Shown here: positions 49,092 to 59,142 of the stretch, piece after piece
Position numbering within the stretch: position 1 is the stretch's first letter
How the letters are laid out: every line of letters begins with the position of its first letter
Source: Scheffersomyces stipitis CBS 6054
Taxonomy: Eukaryota; Ascomycota; Pichiomycetes; Serinales; Debaryomycetaceae
Direction: 5' to 3'
Assembly: GCF_000209165.1 (NCBI RefSeq)
Contig: NC_009042.1
Location: forward strand, 1,054,001 to 1,118,000
Length of the DNA stretch: 64,000 nt
Notes under the pieces: generated by a model
Database searches by the model: none
What the model was told of the DNA's origin: nothing
The model's input: only the letters and a program-made list of their open reading frames with translations
Program-made: the position numbers and the translations under genes

Positions 49092-52000
49092 ATGACACGC
49101 TCACATCATAGCAAGAAATCTGCACTTCAACACGTGGTTGAAATCACCAATGACATTGAAAAATTGGTTTCTGTTGGGACATTGTCATTTTTCAATGTGC
49201 CTCTAGAGATTTCTGATCTAGGAGGATTAACAGTAGAGTCTGGAAAACATAGTCAAGATAGCAATAATGACACAAACAGCTGTGATAATCGATTTTCCAG
49301 TTGGAAATGGTTGGATATCAGCTTCTTTCTCTATTTGTGTCTGTGTCGTGGAATTGGTTTGAATCCACTTATCCATGGATTGCATTTTCTTATAATGCAT
49401 CGATTTGCAATGGCTACCTTCAATACATACAAAGTTAAGATAAGAAATGGATACATGACAATATTCAAGGTACGTCTATATTGTGTACCGGCGGACGTAA
49501 GAGGTTTCCGCTACATTCATGAATGGAGAAACAGCAAGCCTCGAGTTCATCTCAATGAAAAGAACTACAAGAAGTACTGGAGCACACTTCTACAGTATCT
49601 CGATTATTCTGTAGCCGGATGGCATATTCCCCAGTACGAAGTTGGAATTGGACAATTTGTCAAACAGAATCTGATCTTGATAGATATGAAAGCCAATGCA
49701 AGTTCAAATGTGGACTTAACTTCCGTAGAAACTCTTAACTATCATATTCATAGATGGACTTCCAACAACAAATGCGAGCCATTTCGAGCAACATCCAATG
49801 TTACACATAAAAGCAAAACACTAGCAGATCGAATTCAAGATATTTACAACGGTATATCATCTCCAGATGTTAGTGTCTACCAGAAGAAATCAGTAGAAGA
49901 AAGGGGAACTACGCCAAATTCAAAAGAAGTACTAGTACAACTCCTCAATAGTAGAAATACAGGCGACCTGCAAATTGATGGTGTCAAAACAGAACTCTAT
50001 ACATTTCAAATCCGTTCGATAGCCAAGATGTATGAAAAGGAAGTGTTTCCGCAAAAAGCACTTTCCCCTAACTTTGTAGAGTTGAGGTCTCCTTCAAATG
50101 GTTTTAAGTTCTACTTTCATTTGCAAAGCTACTTTGTCCACATTGAACCAGAAATATACCTGTTGCCTAGAGGAGGAATATTGGCAGAGAATATGGGTCT
50201 CGGAAAAACTCTCATATGTCTTAGTCTTATTTGCTTAACGAAGAATGACATTTCTCAAATTCCAAATGATCTATTGATTCATGACCCTATGGAAGAACCA
50301 GAATTGCAAGAGTTAATACTAGATGAAAATGACATCTTGAGGCCGATCAATGCTCCACGTCCACAGCAAGTCAAATCTTTGAGCGAACTTTGTAAACAAT
50401 GTGTGAATCAAAACTCCTTGCCTTGGCGATATTATGCTAGTGATCTTCCTCAATCTGTTGTTCAAGCCCTTCTAAAAGATCCTGGTTATTTTCAGATACC
50501 ATTGGTTAATAAAGAGTACGAATCGCAATTTTCTCAAAGACTGAGAAAACCTTCTACAAGACAGAGTCTGAAAATCGAAGAAGGATACAGTTTCAGGACT
50601 TTGTTCTTATGCAATACTACATTGATTATCGTACCAGACAACTTGTTCCACCAGTGGAATACAGAATTGAATAAGCACATTCAGCCCGGGTTTCTTCTGA
50701 AGTTATTTATTTCAAGTCAATTTCGCAAAGAGATTATCACATCAAGAGGAACATATACCAATGTTAGTCTGAAAGATCCACGAGATCTCATCAAATATGA
50801 TTTGGTAATTATGACACATTCATATCTTGCTAGACAGTTTGGTGAGTTGCTGCTGGAAGAAAATCCCCTTAACAAAATCTACTGGAAAAGATTAATCATA
50901 GATGAAGGACATAGCATGAATTCTAAGTCTTCCAAGACCAGCAATCTCTGTAAAGTAATGCAAGCCGAACGACGTTGGGCAGTTACTGGTACGCCAACAT
51001 CAGGATTGACCAAGTTGTATATGGATGAAGAGCAGAATGAGACAGATTCGGCGACAGCCAGTCCAAAGAAGAAGAGTAAATATGTTGTGAAATCGCTGTT
51101 CAATGAAAAAGAGGATTTGGTGAAACTTGGAACTATAGTTGGAAATTTTCTCAAGATTGAACCTTTTCATTCACGTCCCAAGCTATGGACAAAAGAGGTT
51201 ATTCAACCATTAGTGTCAAAAGTCTATGGATCAGACGTAAGTTTATCTAATCTACTCAATGCTATTGTCGTGAGACATAATTCTCAGGACATCGAAAGTG
51301 ACTTGAAACTTCCACAGTTGCACCATGAAGCTGTCTATATTGAGCCATCCTATCATAACAAGATTTCCATCAACTTATTCACTGCTGTGCTCGCTGTGAA
51401 TGCGGTTTCTTCAGAAAGAACAGATATCGACTACATGTTCCATCCGTCTAATAGACAACAGCTTAGACGTTTGATAACGAATTTGCAGAGAGCTACGTTT
51501 CACTGGACAGGATTTCAGCAGGACGATGTAGAAACTCTCATTCACATTTGTAATGTATCTTTAAAGAAAAGAAGGGCTAATGGTCAGTCGGTATATGACA
51601 ACTATGACGTGGAATTACTCATGAAATCTCTAGAAGCGGCCAAGTTTGCGTTGAGTAATACAAGGTGGAGAACATCTGCGTTGTTGCATGAAATGAATTA
51701 CTTTGTGACGGGATTGCCAGATGCTTTTATCAAGTCATTTGGAACTGGAATGGTAGAAAGAATAATTGAAGGTGAACATGATGACATTGGAGTATTTGGA
51801 GCACCGCATTTGAATGCCATTCAGGAGTTCTACTATAAGAATCGATTCTTGGTCATGGAAGATGAAGAATTGTTGAAACTGAAGCTTGAATTTGCGTCGA
51901 AGCCGTTCTGGGCGTCTTACTGGATAGACAGCGTTCGAAGAAATAATGAAAGGTTCAAAAAACAGGATCAGAACCAAAATTTTGAATCTAATGTTAAGAA

Positions 52001-53138
52001 TGGGGCTATAGCGAATGCTATAAATGTTCCAGATGTTGTCAGAGACTATACACCCGAATATGTAATGGAGACAGCCAAATTTTCAACACCTCGAAGGAAT
52101 TCTGTATCAAAGAAATCACAGATCAGTCCAAAGAATGAACTAACCGAAGATGGTTTGAGCGGATTGGTAATCACCAAAGAAGTCCACTCAGGCTTTTCTA
52201 TTAGAAACGAAAATATCAGGGCCTCTATCAGAGAAGCTCGGATTTTAGGGACTGCTTCAGCTAAGTTGTCATATTTGGGAAGTAGACTCTTGGAGCATCA
52301 AAGAAATAAAATAAAGTCGTTGATCTTCTTTGAATTCGAAGACAGTGCTTATTACTTGACAGAATTGCTTGATGTTTTGGGAGTCAACTACATTCTTTAT
52401 GCTACGTTTATCAATCCGGCCGAGAGAGCAAGAAACTTGTCTCTTTTTAGTGAATATATTACAGATGAGCAAGGTGGTATTACTTTAATCATGGATCTCC
52501 GTTTAGCAGCCCATGGGTTAACTATCGTAGAAGCTACACACGTCTATTTTATGAGTCCAGTTTGGCAAAGATCCATAGAAGCTCAAGCTATCAAAAGGGC
52601 ACATAGAATTGGGCAAACTAAAGATGTCCATGTTGAGACTTTGGTTCTTCGAGGAACTTTGGAAGAGGAAATTTATAAGAGAAGAACAAGCAATACAGAT
52701 GACAACGAAGAAGATGAAGGTTCAAAAAGAAAATATGTCATTGACGATACTGGAATGCAAGAGTACATTTTGAGACATAGGTTCCTAGACTATAGCATTA
52801 CGGAGACTGAATATGCTCCTTTTGTTTCGCCTACTACTATGCATACTAATAATGACGTCGAGGAAGAGGATCTGGAATTCTCACTACTCAACCATAGAGG
52901 TCTTGTTGTTGAAACCAATAGACATGGTTTCCTACATAACTGGGATATGTTCCTATTCACTAATGACAATCTCACCAAGTTCAACAAGCTCAAGGCTGAA
53001 AAAGCACAGAAGGAACATGTTGAATCGCTTTACATGGACCGATTTGTCCAATCAGAAACAAAACCAATCAAAGCTACCAGAAAACGACTCACAATAAAAA
53101 TAGACAAAGATATCCCTTCTAAGAAAGTTAGATTTTAA
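49092..53138 (+). CDS. SNF2-family ATPase, Rad5/Rad16/SHPRH-like
   Basis: Large SNF2-type DNA translocase of about 1348 residues. The frame is open slightly upstream, but the first in-frame ATG is 49092. ATPase lobe 1 has AENMGLGKT (about 368; most relatives have DEMGLGKT) and the DEGH box in LIIDEGHS (about 602), typical of the Rad5/Rad16/SHPRH group, then AVTGTP. Lobe 2 (about 1075-1205) has LIFFEFEDSAYYLTELL, GITLIMDLRLAAHGL and motif VI QAIKRAHRIGQ. More than 300 residues separate the lobes, and I see no RING finger, which Rad5 and Rad16 carry. The N-terminal ~300 residues match nothing I know. DNA repair or chromatin remodelling is likely, but no specific role can be given. Confidence 0.85.
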   Translation: MTRSHHSKKSALQHVVEITNDIEKLVSVGTLSFFNVPLEISDLGGLTVESGKHSQDSNNDTNSCDNRFSSWKWLDISFFLYLCLCRGIGLNPLIHGLHFLIMHRFAMATFNTYKVKIRNGYMTIFKVRLYCVPADVRGFRYIHEWRNSKPRVHLNEKNYKKYWSTLLQYLDYSVAGWHIPQYEVGIGQFVKQNLILIDMKANASSNVDLTSVETLNYHIHRWTSNNKCEPFRATSNVTHKSKTLADRIQDIYNGISSPDVSVYQKKSVEERGTTPNSKEVLVQLLNSRNTGDLQIDGVKTELYTFQIRSIAKMYEKEVFPQKALSPNFVELRSPSNGFKFYFHLQSYFVHIEPEIYLLPRGGILAENMGLGKTLICLSLICLTKNDISQIPNDLLIHDPMEEPELQELILDENDILRPINAPRPQQVKSLSELCKQCVNQNSLPWRYYASDLPQSVVQALLKDPGYFQIPLVNKEYESQFSQRLRKPSTRQSLKIEEGYSFRTLFLCNTTLIIVPDNLFHQWNTELNKHIQPGFLLKLFISSQFRKEIITSRGTYTNVSLKDPRDLIKYDLVIMTHSYLARQFGELLLEENPLNKIYWKRLIIDEGHSMNSKSSKTSNLCKVMQAERRWAVTGTPTSGLTKLYMDEEQNETDSATASPKKKSKYVVKSLFNEKEDLVKLGTIVGNFLKIEPFHSRPKLWTKEVIQPLVSKVYGSDVSLSNLLNAIVVRHNSQDIESDLKLPQLHHEAVYIEPSYHNKISINLFTAVLAVNAVSSERTDIDYMFHPSNRQQLRRLITNLQRATFHWTGFQQDDVETLIHICNVSLKKRRANGQSVYDNYDVELLMKSLEAAKFALSNTRWRTSALLHEMNYFVTGLPDAFIKSFGTGMVERIIEGEHDDIGVFGAPHLNAIQEFYYKNRFLVMEDEELLKLKLEFASKPFWASYWIDSVRRNNERFKKQDQNQNFESNVKNGAIANAINVPDVVRDYTPEYVMETAKFSTPRRNSVSKKSQISPKNELTEDGLSGLVITKEVHSGFSIRNENIRASIREARILGTASAKLSYLGSRLLEHQRNKIKSLIFFEFEDSAYYLTELLDVLGVNYILYATFINPAERARNLSLFSEYITDEQGGITLIMDLRLAAHGLTIVEATHVYFMSPVWQRSIEAQAIKRAHRIGQTKDVHVETLVLRGTLEEEIYKRRTSNTDDNEEDEGSKRKYVIDDTGMQEYILRHRFLDYSITETEYAPFVSPTTMHTNNDVEEEDLEFSLLNHRGLVVETNRHGFLHNWDMFLFTNDNLTKFNKLKAEKAQKEHVESLYMDRFVQSETKPIKATRKRLTIKIDKDIPSKKVRF

Positions 53139-53210
53139 GTTGGGGTACGATTTATAGAAATAATACAATGTACAATACAGCTATATGCATAGCTATATAA
53201 TGATGCTATA

Positions 53211-54233
53211 CTACTGGTGCAATTCTCTGACTACTATGGAGCCATCAGTAGAAGTAGAAAGGAGTAGTCTTCCATTTGCGCTGTAATCTACATCTATGAC
53301 TGTGCCTCGGTGGCCCCCGTACTTATTGGTGATCTTGCGAGTACTGAAATCCCACTCTGTCACTGTCAGATCTTCAGAGCCAGAGAAGATAGTGATATCG
53401 TTGTCTGAGAAGGTTGCTCTGATCAATTGGTACTCGTCTCCAGAAGGAGCTCCTTCATAGGTAAATGGACTGATTCTGGAAATTCCCTCAGGGACAAATT
53501 CTTTGGCACTATATGTCTTCATTACTCCATCCATGGAACGCGCAAGCAAAACAGAATCATCACTATTCAATGAAAGCGAAGTGATGGCTTCCACTTGACC
53601 CTGGCAATTCCATAATTGCAGCCCGAGCTTCCTTATATCGTGTACACGTATGGTCGGGTCTATTCCAGCAAGGTATAAGGTGTTCCCAATCTTGTCGAAA
53701 GTAGTGGTCAATAAAGGGTATTCTGTAGAAACACATCCCACAGAGTTCTTGTCACGAGGATCCCAAAGAAAGGCACTACCGTCATCCCCTACACTTGCAC
53801 TTAATGTCTGGGACGACATCGCTACTTGATTAACTACCAATTTGTGTTCCAGACACTTGCGTAATCTTTTTCCGGTCTCAGCATCCCAGAAGCCAACAGT
53901 ATTGTCAGCACTAGAACTGACTAGAACTTCACCGTCTGCCAGCCAGTCCAACGACGTAACTGCAGACTTGTGTCCTCTCAAGACACCGTAGTTTGGTGAG
54001 TCGTCACTTTCGCTCGTTGGAATATTCCATAGTAGTATGAGCTTGTCTGTGCCACTGGATGCTATAGAAGTGCCTGACTTGTTGAACTTGCCTGAGAGTA
54101 CTACCCCCAGATGCCCTTCTAGGACGACAGCTTCGTTGTATAGAGTATTTCCGTTGGCATTGCCAATTGGTTGAGTTCGTACAAGCGACTGTGGCTCGCC
54201 TGTATTGGCCTTATGTCTCTTCACCAACGACAT
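53211..54233 (-). CDS. SNRNP40: U5 snRNP 40-kDa WD40 protein (SNRNP40/Cwf17/Spf38-like)
   Basis: A 340-residue, seven-blade WD40 protein. The first blade LEGHLGVVLSGKFNKSGTSIASSGTDKLILLWN follows the SNRNP40 (Prp8BP/WDR57) pattern of gene and repeat order; human SNRNP40 has 357 residues. Further repeats: LRGHKSAVTSLDW, DNTVGFWDAETGKRLRKC, DDGSAFLWDPR, ITSLSLNSDDSVLLARSMDGV, SEDLTVTEWDFSTRKI, and a last GGHRGTVIDVDY blade. In other eukaryotes this protein sits on Prp8 in the U5 snRNP and the catalytic spliceosome. S. cerevisiae has no ortholog. Convergent with the SNF2 gene (72 bases apart). A generic WD40 protein is a less likely alternative. Confidence 0.82.
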   Translation of the reverse strand: MSLVKRHKANTGEPQSLVRTQPIGNANGNTLYNEAVVLEGHLGVVLSGKFNKSGTSIASSGTDKLILLWNIPTSESDDSPNYGVLRGHKSAVTSLDWLADGEVLVSSSADNTVGFWDAETGKRLRKCLEHKLVVNQVAMSSQTLSASVGDDGSAFLWDPRDKNSVGCVSTEYPLLTTTFDKIGNTLYLAGIDPTIRVHDIRKLGLQLWNCQGQVEAITSLSLNSDDSVLLARSMDGVMKTYSAKEFVPEGISRISPFTYEGAPSGDEYQLIRATFSDNDITIFSGSEDLTVTEWDFSTRKITNKYGGHRGTVIDVDYSANGRLLLSTSTDGSIVVRELHQ

Positions 54234-54635
54234 CTTTAAAATGGAAAGAATATTAGAATTTATAGATTTTGAATTTCAATTATCGATTATTCAAATTGCA
54301 AATTCGATGCGCATCTCTGGTGCATTTAGAATAGACAGACATAAATTTAAATAGACACAAGACACACCATAGAATATACATAAAACAGAAATTTGAATTC
54401 AAGATATAAATCAATAAAAACATAATAATTGCATTGTGGAGCCAAAAACAACTGTAATCAGTACTACAATAAAGACATAAAGATTATAGTTCAAACAAGA
54501 TTTTAGTATCGAAAGATATTAGCTTAGAAACTATTGACCATAGTGTAGAAGAATTAGAACATGAAACAAAAGAATAGCATAGAACATGAAACTATATTTA
54601 AGAACTATAGCCTAACGGATTTATATTATATCTAC
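54234..54635. other. Intergenic region, SNRNP40 promoter and CDC53 3' flank
   Basis: AT-rich; nothing recognised. Confidence 0.5.
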
Positions 54636-56966
54636 CTATGACAAGTATTCGTAGGTATTGTTGTCAATACGCTGGATATACTGCTTCTCTATCAACTGGT
54701 CTATGACTCTCTTAATATCGATAATCTTAGCATGGAACCGCGACAACGTCTGCGGTAACACCTCGTTTATCAATTCGTTGTGCTTGACCGTCTTTCGCGA
54801 CTTCATGATTCTCACAATACAGGCTGAAAGGTAGTTTCTACGTGTTTCGTCAATCTCTTTGTTGGCGTCATCTTCTTCCTGTTTAGCTTCGTTGTTTTTG
54901 ATCACACTGGTAAAGTTGACCTTGAGTTTCTTGGACTTGTACTCTTCCACGATGGTGAAGGTGGTGTCTGCATTGCCAGTGTTCTCTGGTCCCGGTGGAC
55001 TCTGGTCAAGCAACTTGTACTTCGTGAATGGAAGCAAATGAGATTCGAACGTGTGTCTTGCAGCTCCCACGATTTCGTGCAACTCCAGGAAAGTGTATGT
55101 ACTTTTCTTGTTGAAAGCTATCAAAATCATCATTTGTAAATTACTGACTGTGAATACAAATGGAGCCTTACCTTTTTTGGAAAGATTGGCTCTCAATTCG
55201 GCTCTACCATGATTCCAAAGCCACTTGAGCTGTCTACCGTTGTGCTTGGCTCCATAGATCTCTACCACTTTTTCAAATGGTGCCTGCAATTCAGGTGCTA
55301 CATTAAGGTCGTAATCTTCCATGTGTGTAAATGGCCACATACTCTGGGCAAGGATCAAGGGGTTGAAATCCTTGACTATAGACTCAGAAACATGGTCCTT
55401 GATGTTAGCCTTCAAATCTTCAGAAGCCTTCATGTCCGAGAACATCTTGGTCATCTTGGAAGTGTACTCAATTGAGTTTTCTTCCTGCAATCTCTGGATA
55501 ATACTTTCTTCCAACTCCTCTGACTTGCTGTTACCGTTGATTAATCTCTTAGCCAACAGACGACGGTAGTATTCTTCAAAAGCATCTTTGTCATTTAAGT
55601 ACTTGAAAACAATCATCAAGTTCTCGGGATTCATGTCCACAGTGTCCACTTCTTTACTGGTTCCTCTCAAGAAGCTGTCAGCATATCTAGCCAAAAGCTC
55701 TGGAGTCTTGCACTTAGCTTTAGGTGTGGGAATAGCTATTGAGTTTTTGTTCATGAAATGACGGCAGGCATTGTCCAAGGACTTAATGAAACGTGTATCC
55801 TTGTTGAATGCCTGGTGCACTACTTCGTTGTACTGGTTATAGATGGCTATAAGAGTGTTGATATATGACTTGGGATCAACTGCTCCAGCAGCCGACTTCT
55901 TTGTAGGCTTACCATCAACTTTGGCTTCAGCCTGTGACTCTGAGGCTAGTTTTACTTTTTCAATAGCCTTGTCAGCTTGTTCTTTGATGTACTGCTCCAA
56001 AGTATCAGCCAATGGTCCTAAAGTTGCAGGAAGTCTGTACAACAACTTGTACATTCTCTGGATGTGGTCCGTCTCGTTTTGTTCTAATAAAGTGAGAAAT
56101 TGGCTGTACATCTCGTTGGCATGGTCCTCTATCAAGACTTTGTTCAAGATGTCCAACAAGTGCTTCTTGGTGTGGTCTTCCAAGTAGTTATTTGATCTAG
56201 AGATTTCTTCAGCCAATCTGGCTTCACATTTCTTCATATAGTCCACGACGTTGTGCTCTTGGAGATACTGTGAGCTTTCTCTGCTGTAGTATTCGCCTGT
56301 CTTTTCCAAGAAGTTCTTTTCGAAATAACTGATGTAGACAACCAAGTTCGGTTTCTTCAAGTCCTGAACATCAATTCCTAAGAATACTAGCGACTTAATG
56401 GCAGTTGAGATAAGAGAGGTGTCTACGATTTCGTTGTTTCTCTGCATTTCAATCAAATCTAACACTTCGGAAATCAACGTGTCAGAGTTGTTGTTGAACA
56501 TCTCCGATCTCCATTTGATGAGTGAAAGTGTGTTAACGTCAAAAACATCCCGTCTTCCATCGGAACGCTCCTTCTGCACCCAGTACCGGTTCATATAGTC
56601 AAATACGTTATTCATGTAGCCGGCGCCGATAGTGAAACGGGTCCATTTGCGGACATAGAACTCGAGAAATGTTTCCGAGGGCTCTTTCTTCAAGGCTCGG
56701 ATGAATTGAGTCAAGTATACGTCCAATTTAGCGTAGATCTCGGCTCCAGCCAATGAATAAGAGTTGGAGTCCGAGGAAGCAGCAATAGACGTAGCAGTGG
56801 CCCCATGACGTGATTTGTTAACGCAGTAGTTGTAAACAGCAGTGTAACAGTTCATGTACATCTTGGGCGTAACACCTTGATCGCCTTGGGCACCCAAGAT
56901 GAACTCCAAGCCTGGTTGGATGAAACTCCATGTAGCGTTCAAGTCGCTGGCTACAGGAAATGGCAT
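54636..56966 (-). CDS. CDC53: Cullin 1, scaffold of SCF ubiquitin ligases
   Basis: Cdc53/Cul1 scaffold joining Skp1/F-box proteins to Rbx1 in SCF ligases, which control the cell cycle. The protein has 776 residues (S. cerevisiae Cdc53 has 815). N-terminal cullin repeats occupy about 1-370, then the cullin homology domain (about 400-650, with NLMIVFKYLNDKDAFEEYYRRLLAKRLIN). The C-terminal winged-helix holds the neddylation site: IVRIMKSRK, with the Rub1/Nedd8-acceptor Lys at K722, and the usual YIQR-NTYEYLS ending. The family-typical Skp1-binding N-terminus (MPFPVASDLNATWSFIQPGLE) supports Cul1 and the chosen start. Confidence 0.95.
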   Translation of the reverse strand: MPFPVASDLNATWSFIQPGLEFILGAQGDQGVTPKMYMNCYTAVYNYCVNKSRHGATATSIAASSDSNSYSLAGAEIYAKLDVYLTQFIRALKKEPSETFLEFYVRKWTRFTIGAGYMNNVFDYMNRYWVQKERSDGRRDVFDVNTLSLIKWRSEMFNNNSDTLISEVLDLIEMQRNNEIVDTSLISTAIKSLVFLGIDVQDLKKPNLVVYISYFEKNFLEKTGEYYSRESSQYLQEHNVVDYMKKCEARLAEEISRSNNYLEDHTKKHLLDILNKVLIEDHANEMYSQFLTLLEQNETDHIQRMYKLLYRLPATLGPLADTLEQYIKEQADKAIEKVKLASESQAEAKVDGKPTKKSAAGAVDPKSYINTLIAIYNQYNEVVHQAFNKDTRFIKSLDNACRHFMNKNSIAIPTPKAKCKTPELLARYADSFLRGTSKEVDTVDMNPENLMIVFKYLNDKDAFEEYYRRLLAKRLINGNSKSEELEESIIQRLQEENSIEYTSKMTKMFSDMKASEDLKANIKDHVSESIVKDFNPLILAQSMWPFTHMEDYDLNVAPELQAPFEKVVEIYGAKHNGRQLKWLWNHGRAELRANLSKKGKAPFVFTVSNLQMMILIAFNKKSTYTFLELHEIVGAARHTFESHLLPFTKYKLLDQSPPGPENTGNADTTFTIVEEYKSKKLKVNFTSVIKNNEAKQEEDDANKEIDETRRNYLSACIVRIMKSRKTVKHNELINEVLPQTLSRFHAKIIDIKRVIDQLIEKQYIQRIDNNTYEYLS

Positions 56967-57855
56967 ACTGTTATGAAATAAATGTTGCTATGTGAAAAAT
57001 GAAATGTGCTGAAATGTGATTTGTTGAATATGAATTATCACTTACGAATATAACAGTAGTTGTTATTGATATTGATAATTGCTCGTTGAAGCTGACCTTG
57101 ATCTTGTTGGTTTTGATGTGTTTAGCAACAATATTCGTGAAGTGCGATTTGATCTGGCGCCACTAACAATTTCTACTGACTGCTATTAACGAAGACTGCC
57201 ACGAACTGTCGATATAGAATCACGTAGAGAGTGAAACCAAATCGATGAAAAGGAACGGCAGAATTGCTGGAGTAGAGATCTGGATCAAGAAGAAGCAGTT
57301 GTGACAAATGTATAATGTTGGATTTCTGAGTAGCAGTAGTGCGCCTACAAAATCTCCATATTTAAGAGCTTGAACCAGTATCTGACAGTTATGGAGAGGA
57401 GGCAGACCAAAGCTATGAAGTAACACGAAGATTGTGTACGATTGAGAATTGTGGAAGAGTTGAGCAGAAGATAATCCCGCCAATTGAATTGTTAGCAGTG
57501 AATTGTCGGGTGCTAAAGCTGATTCTTGGATCTCAATTTTTCATTAATTATGTACCTACGCGCACCATACTTAAGGCTTAAAGAGTCTGGTGGCTTCAGA
57601 ATGTTGCAGCCATATAAATGGCAGGGCCGTCTTCTGTATTCTATATATGACCTTCAAACTTGTGCAGAAATAGTATAATTCACTTGTTGTATCCATTAGA
57701 GATATTTTTGGCTTTCTATCTCTAAATTTCATGTCTTCATTCTTACAGTCTACAACTACAACTACAATTAATGTTCACTCCATATACATTAATAATTAGT
57801 ATGCTTCAAGTCTTATTATCCTTTCTATTATCCCTATCATCCATTATCTTATAGT
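56967..57855. other. Intergenic region, CDC53 promoter and SRF1-like 3' flank
   Basis: No gene was recognised. TTGCAGCCATATAAATGG at 57604-57621 includes a TATA-like element and resembles the TTGCAGCC repeats near 4.5-4.9 kb, though this may be chance. Confidence 0.45.
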
Positions 57856-59142
57856 CTACTCATTTCTTGGTCCCGAGGTAGTCACTCTGTCCACAACTCT
57901 TATTATACTAATCGTAAACGTCACCACCCACAAACACAATACAAGAAACAAAAACGCCGCGAGTGCCCTCTGTCTACGACAAATGGGTCCGATGACAGGA
58001 GAATAAACCCCGACACTCTCGAGCTTGTTGTTGGATTTACAAACCCATTCATCGTCGTACAATGTATTCAAGGTAAGCGAGAGATTCGCCGAAGAGAAGA
58101 TGATGAACAACAAGTCCAACATGATCAACTTCATCTTGCCCAAAGGGTCCCGAAGGCCTAGAGGCTCACCATGGTACTCGTCATAAGCAATGTATATCAC
58201 GTACAACACAGCGCAACACTGAACTACTATAGCCATGATGGTACTGGGCTGTTCCTCCAACGGCGAGCCGTTGTATTTTCGTTTGGAAGAGACAAATATG
58301 TTACATGCGAGCGCCAAGGCACAGGCAGAGAAGAGAATAATGAGAATTCTCAAGAACAAGGGAATGAGAGGGTTTCTAACAAGCATTCGTTTGGAGCTAC
58401 TGATGATGTTGGTGATCATATCCTGCTTGTTAGCACCAGACATCCAATACCCAGCTGTAGATCTTACTCGAGGGCTCTCCTTATCTTCGCTAACAGGGTC
58501 CATACTAAAATATCGCCTGAAAAATCCTGCTCGTTCCTGGTTTTCGTTTCTATTCTGTTTGAAATAGGCTCCTTCTAGCTCATCTCTTAACCGTTCGTCA
58601 CCTTTCCATTCACCGTTCAAGTTCCACGCAAAGGAGTAGTTATTGTCGATAAGAATCTTGTCCGATGTATAACTCTGTGGCTGTTCTACAGAGGTCAAGA
58701 ACTTGTTCCAGTCCTGCCCCATAGCCTTTACGAATGGATCGTTAGCATAACTGAGAAACTGGTCTTCCTCAGTTTGCTTCGAATGCGTTGATTTCATCAG
58801 CGGATTCACTTCGTTGTCTGGTCCTGTAATACTGGCCCCATGTCCCGTCTGCTGGACATCTACGGGATCCTTGGAAAGCGTATCTAGCACATATGGCGGT
58901 ACAGTGTTAGGTTGATGTTTATATGTTCTGACTTCTGTGTGCTCAAACGGATTTTCCGGGATTTGAACTTTAATGCTATGGTTTCTGACTCCATTGTGAG
59001 AGCCGTTGCGGCTTGTGTGTGTATTTGTGCTTGAATACGTGTTCGAGTTGGAGGTGGTGGTGTCAGAATTGGAGTTGGAATTAGGTTGAGAATTTGTTTG
59101 GGATCCTCGGGACACAGAATTTTCGTCTAGACGTTCTGACAT
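57856..59142 (-). CDS. SRF1: Multi-pass membrane protein, SRF1-like (phospholipase D regulator)
   Basis: A 428-residue protein with a disordered Asn/Ser/Thr-rich N-terminal half and four membrane segments in the C-terminal half, at roughly 258-280, 300-322, 336-360 and 388-412. Length (S. cerevisiae Srf1 is 437), layout, and the juxtamembrane NPLIPLFLRILIILFS segment resemble Srf1, a membrane partner of phospholipase D Spo14 in yeast. The assignment is from memory of the family and not certain; an unrelated fungal tetraspan protein is possible. Confidence 0.65.
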   Translation of the reverse strand: MSERLDENSVSRGSQTNSQPNSNSNSDTTTSNSNTYSSTNTHTSRNGSHNGVRNHSIKVQIPENPFEHTEVRTYKHQPNTVPPYVLDTLSKDPVDVQQTGHGASITGPDNEVNPLMKSTHSKQTEEDQFLSYANDPFVKAMGQDWNKFLTSVEQPQSYTSDKILIDNNYSFAWNLNGEWKGDERLRDELEGAYFKQNRNENQERAGFFRRYFSMDPVSEDKESPRVRSTAGYWMSGANKQDMITNIISSSKRMLVRNPLIPLFLRILIILFSACALALACNIFVSSKRKYNGSPLEEQPSTIMAIVVQCCAVLYVIYIAYDEYHGEPLGLRDPLGKMKLIMLDLLFIIFSSANLSLTLNTLYDDEWVCKSNNKLESVGVYSPVIGPICRRQRALAAFLFLVLCLWVVTFTISIIRVVDRVTTSGPRNE

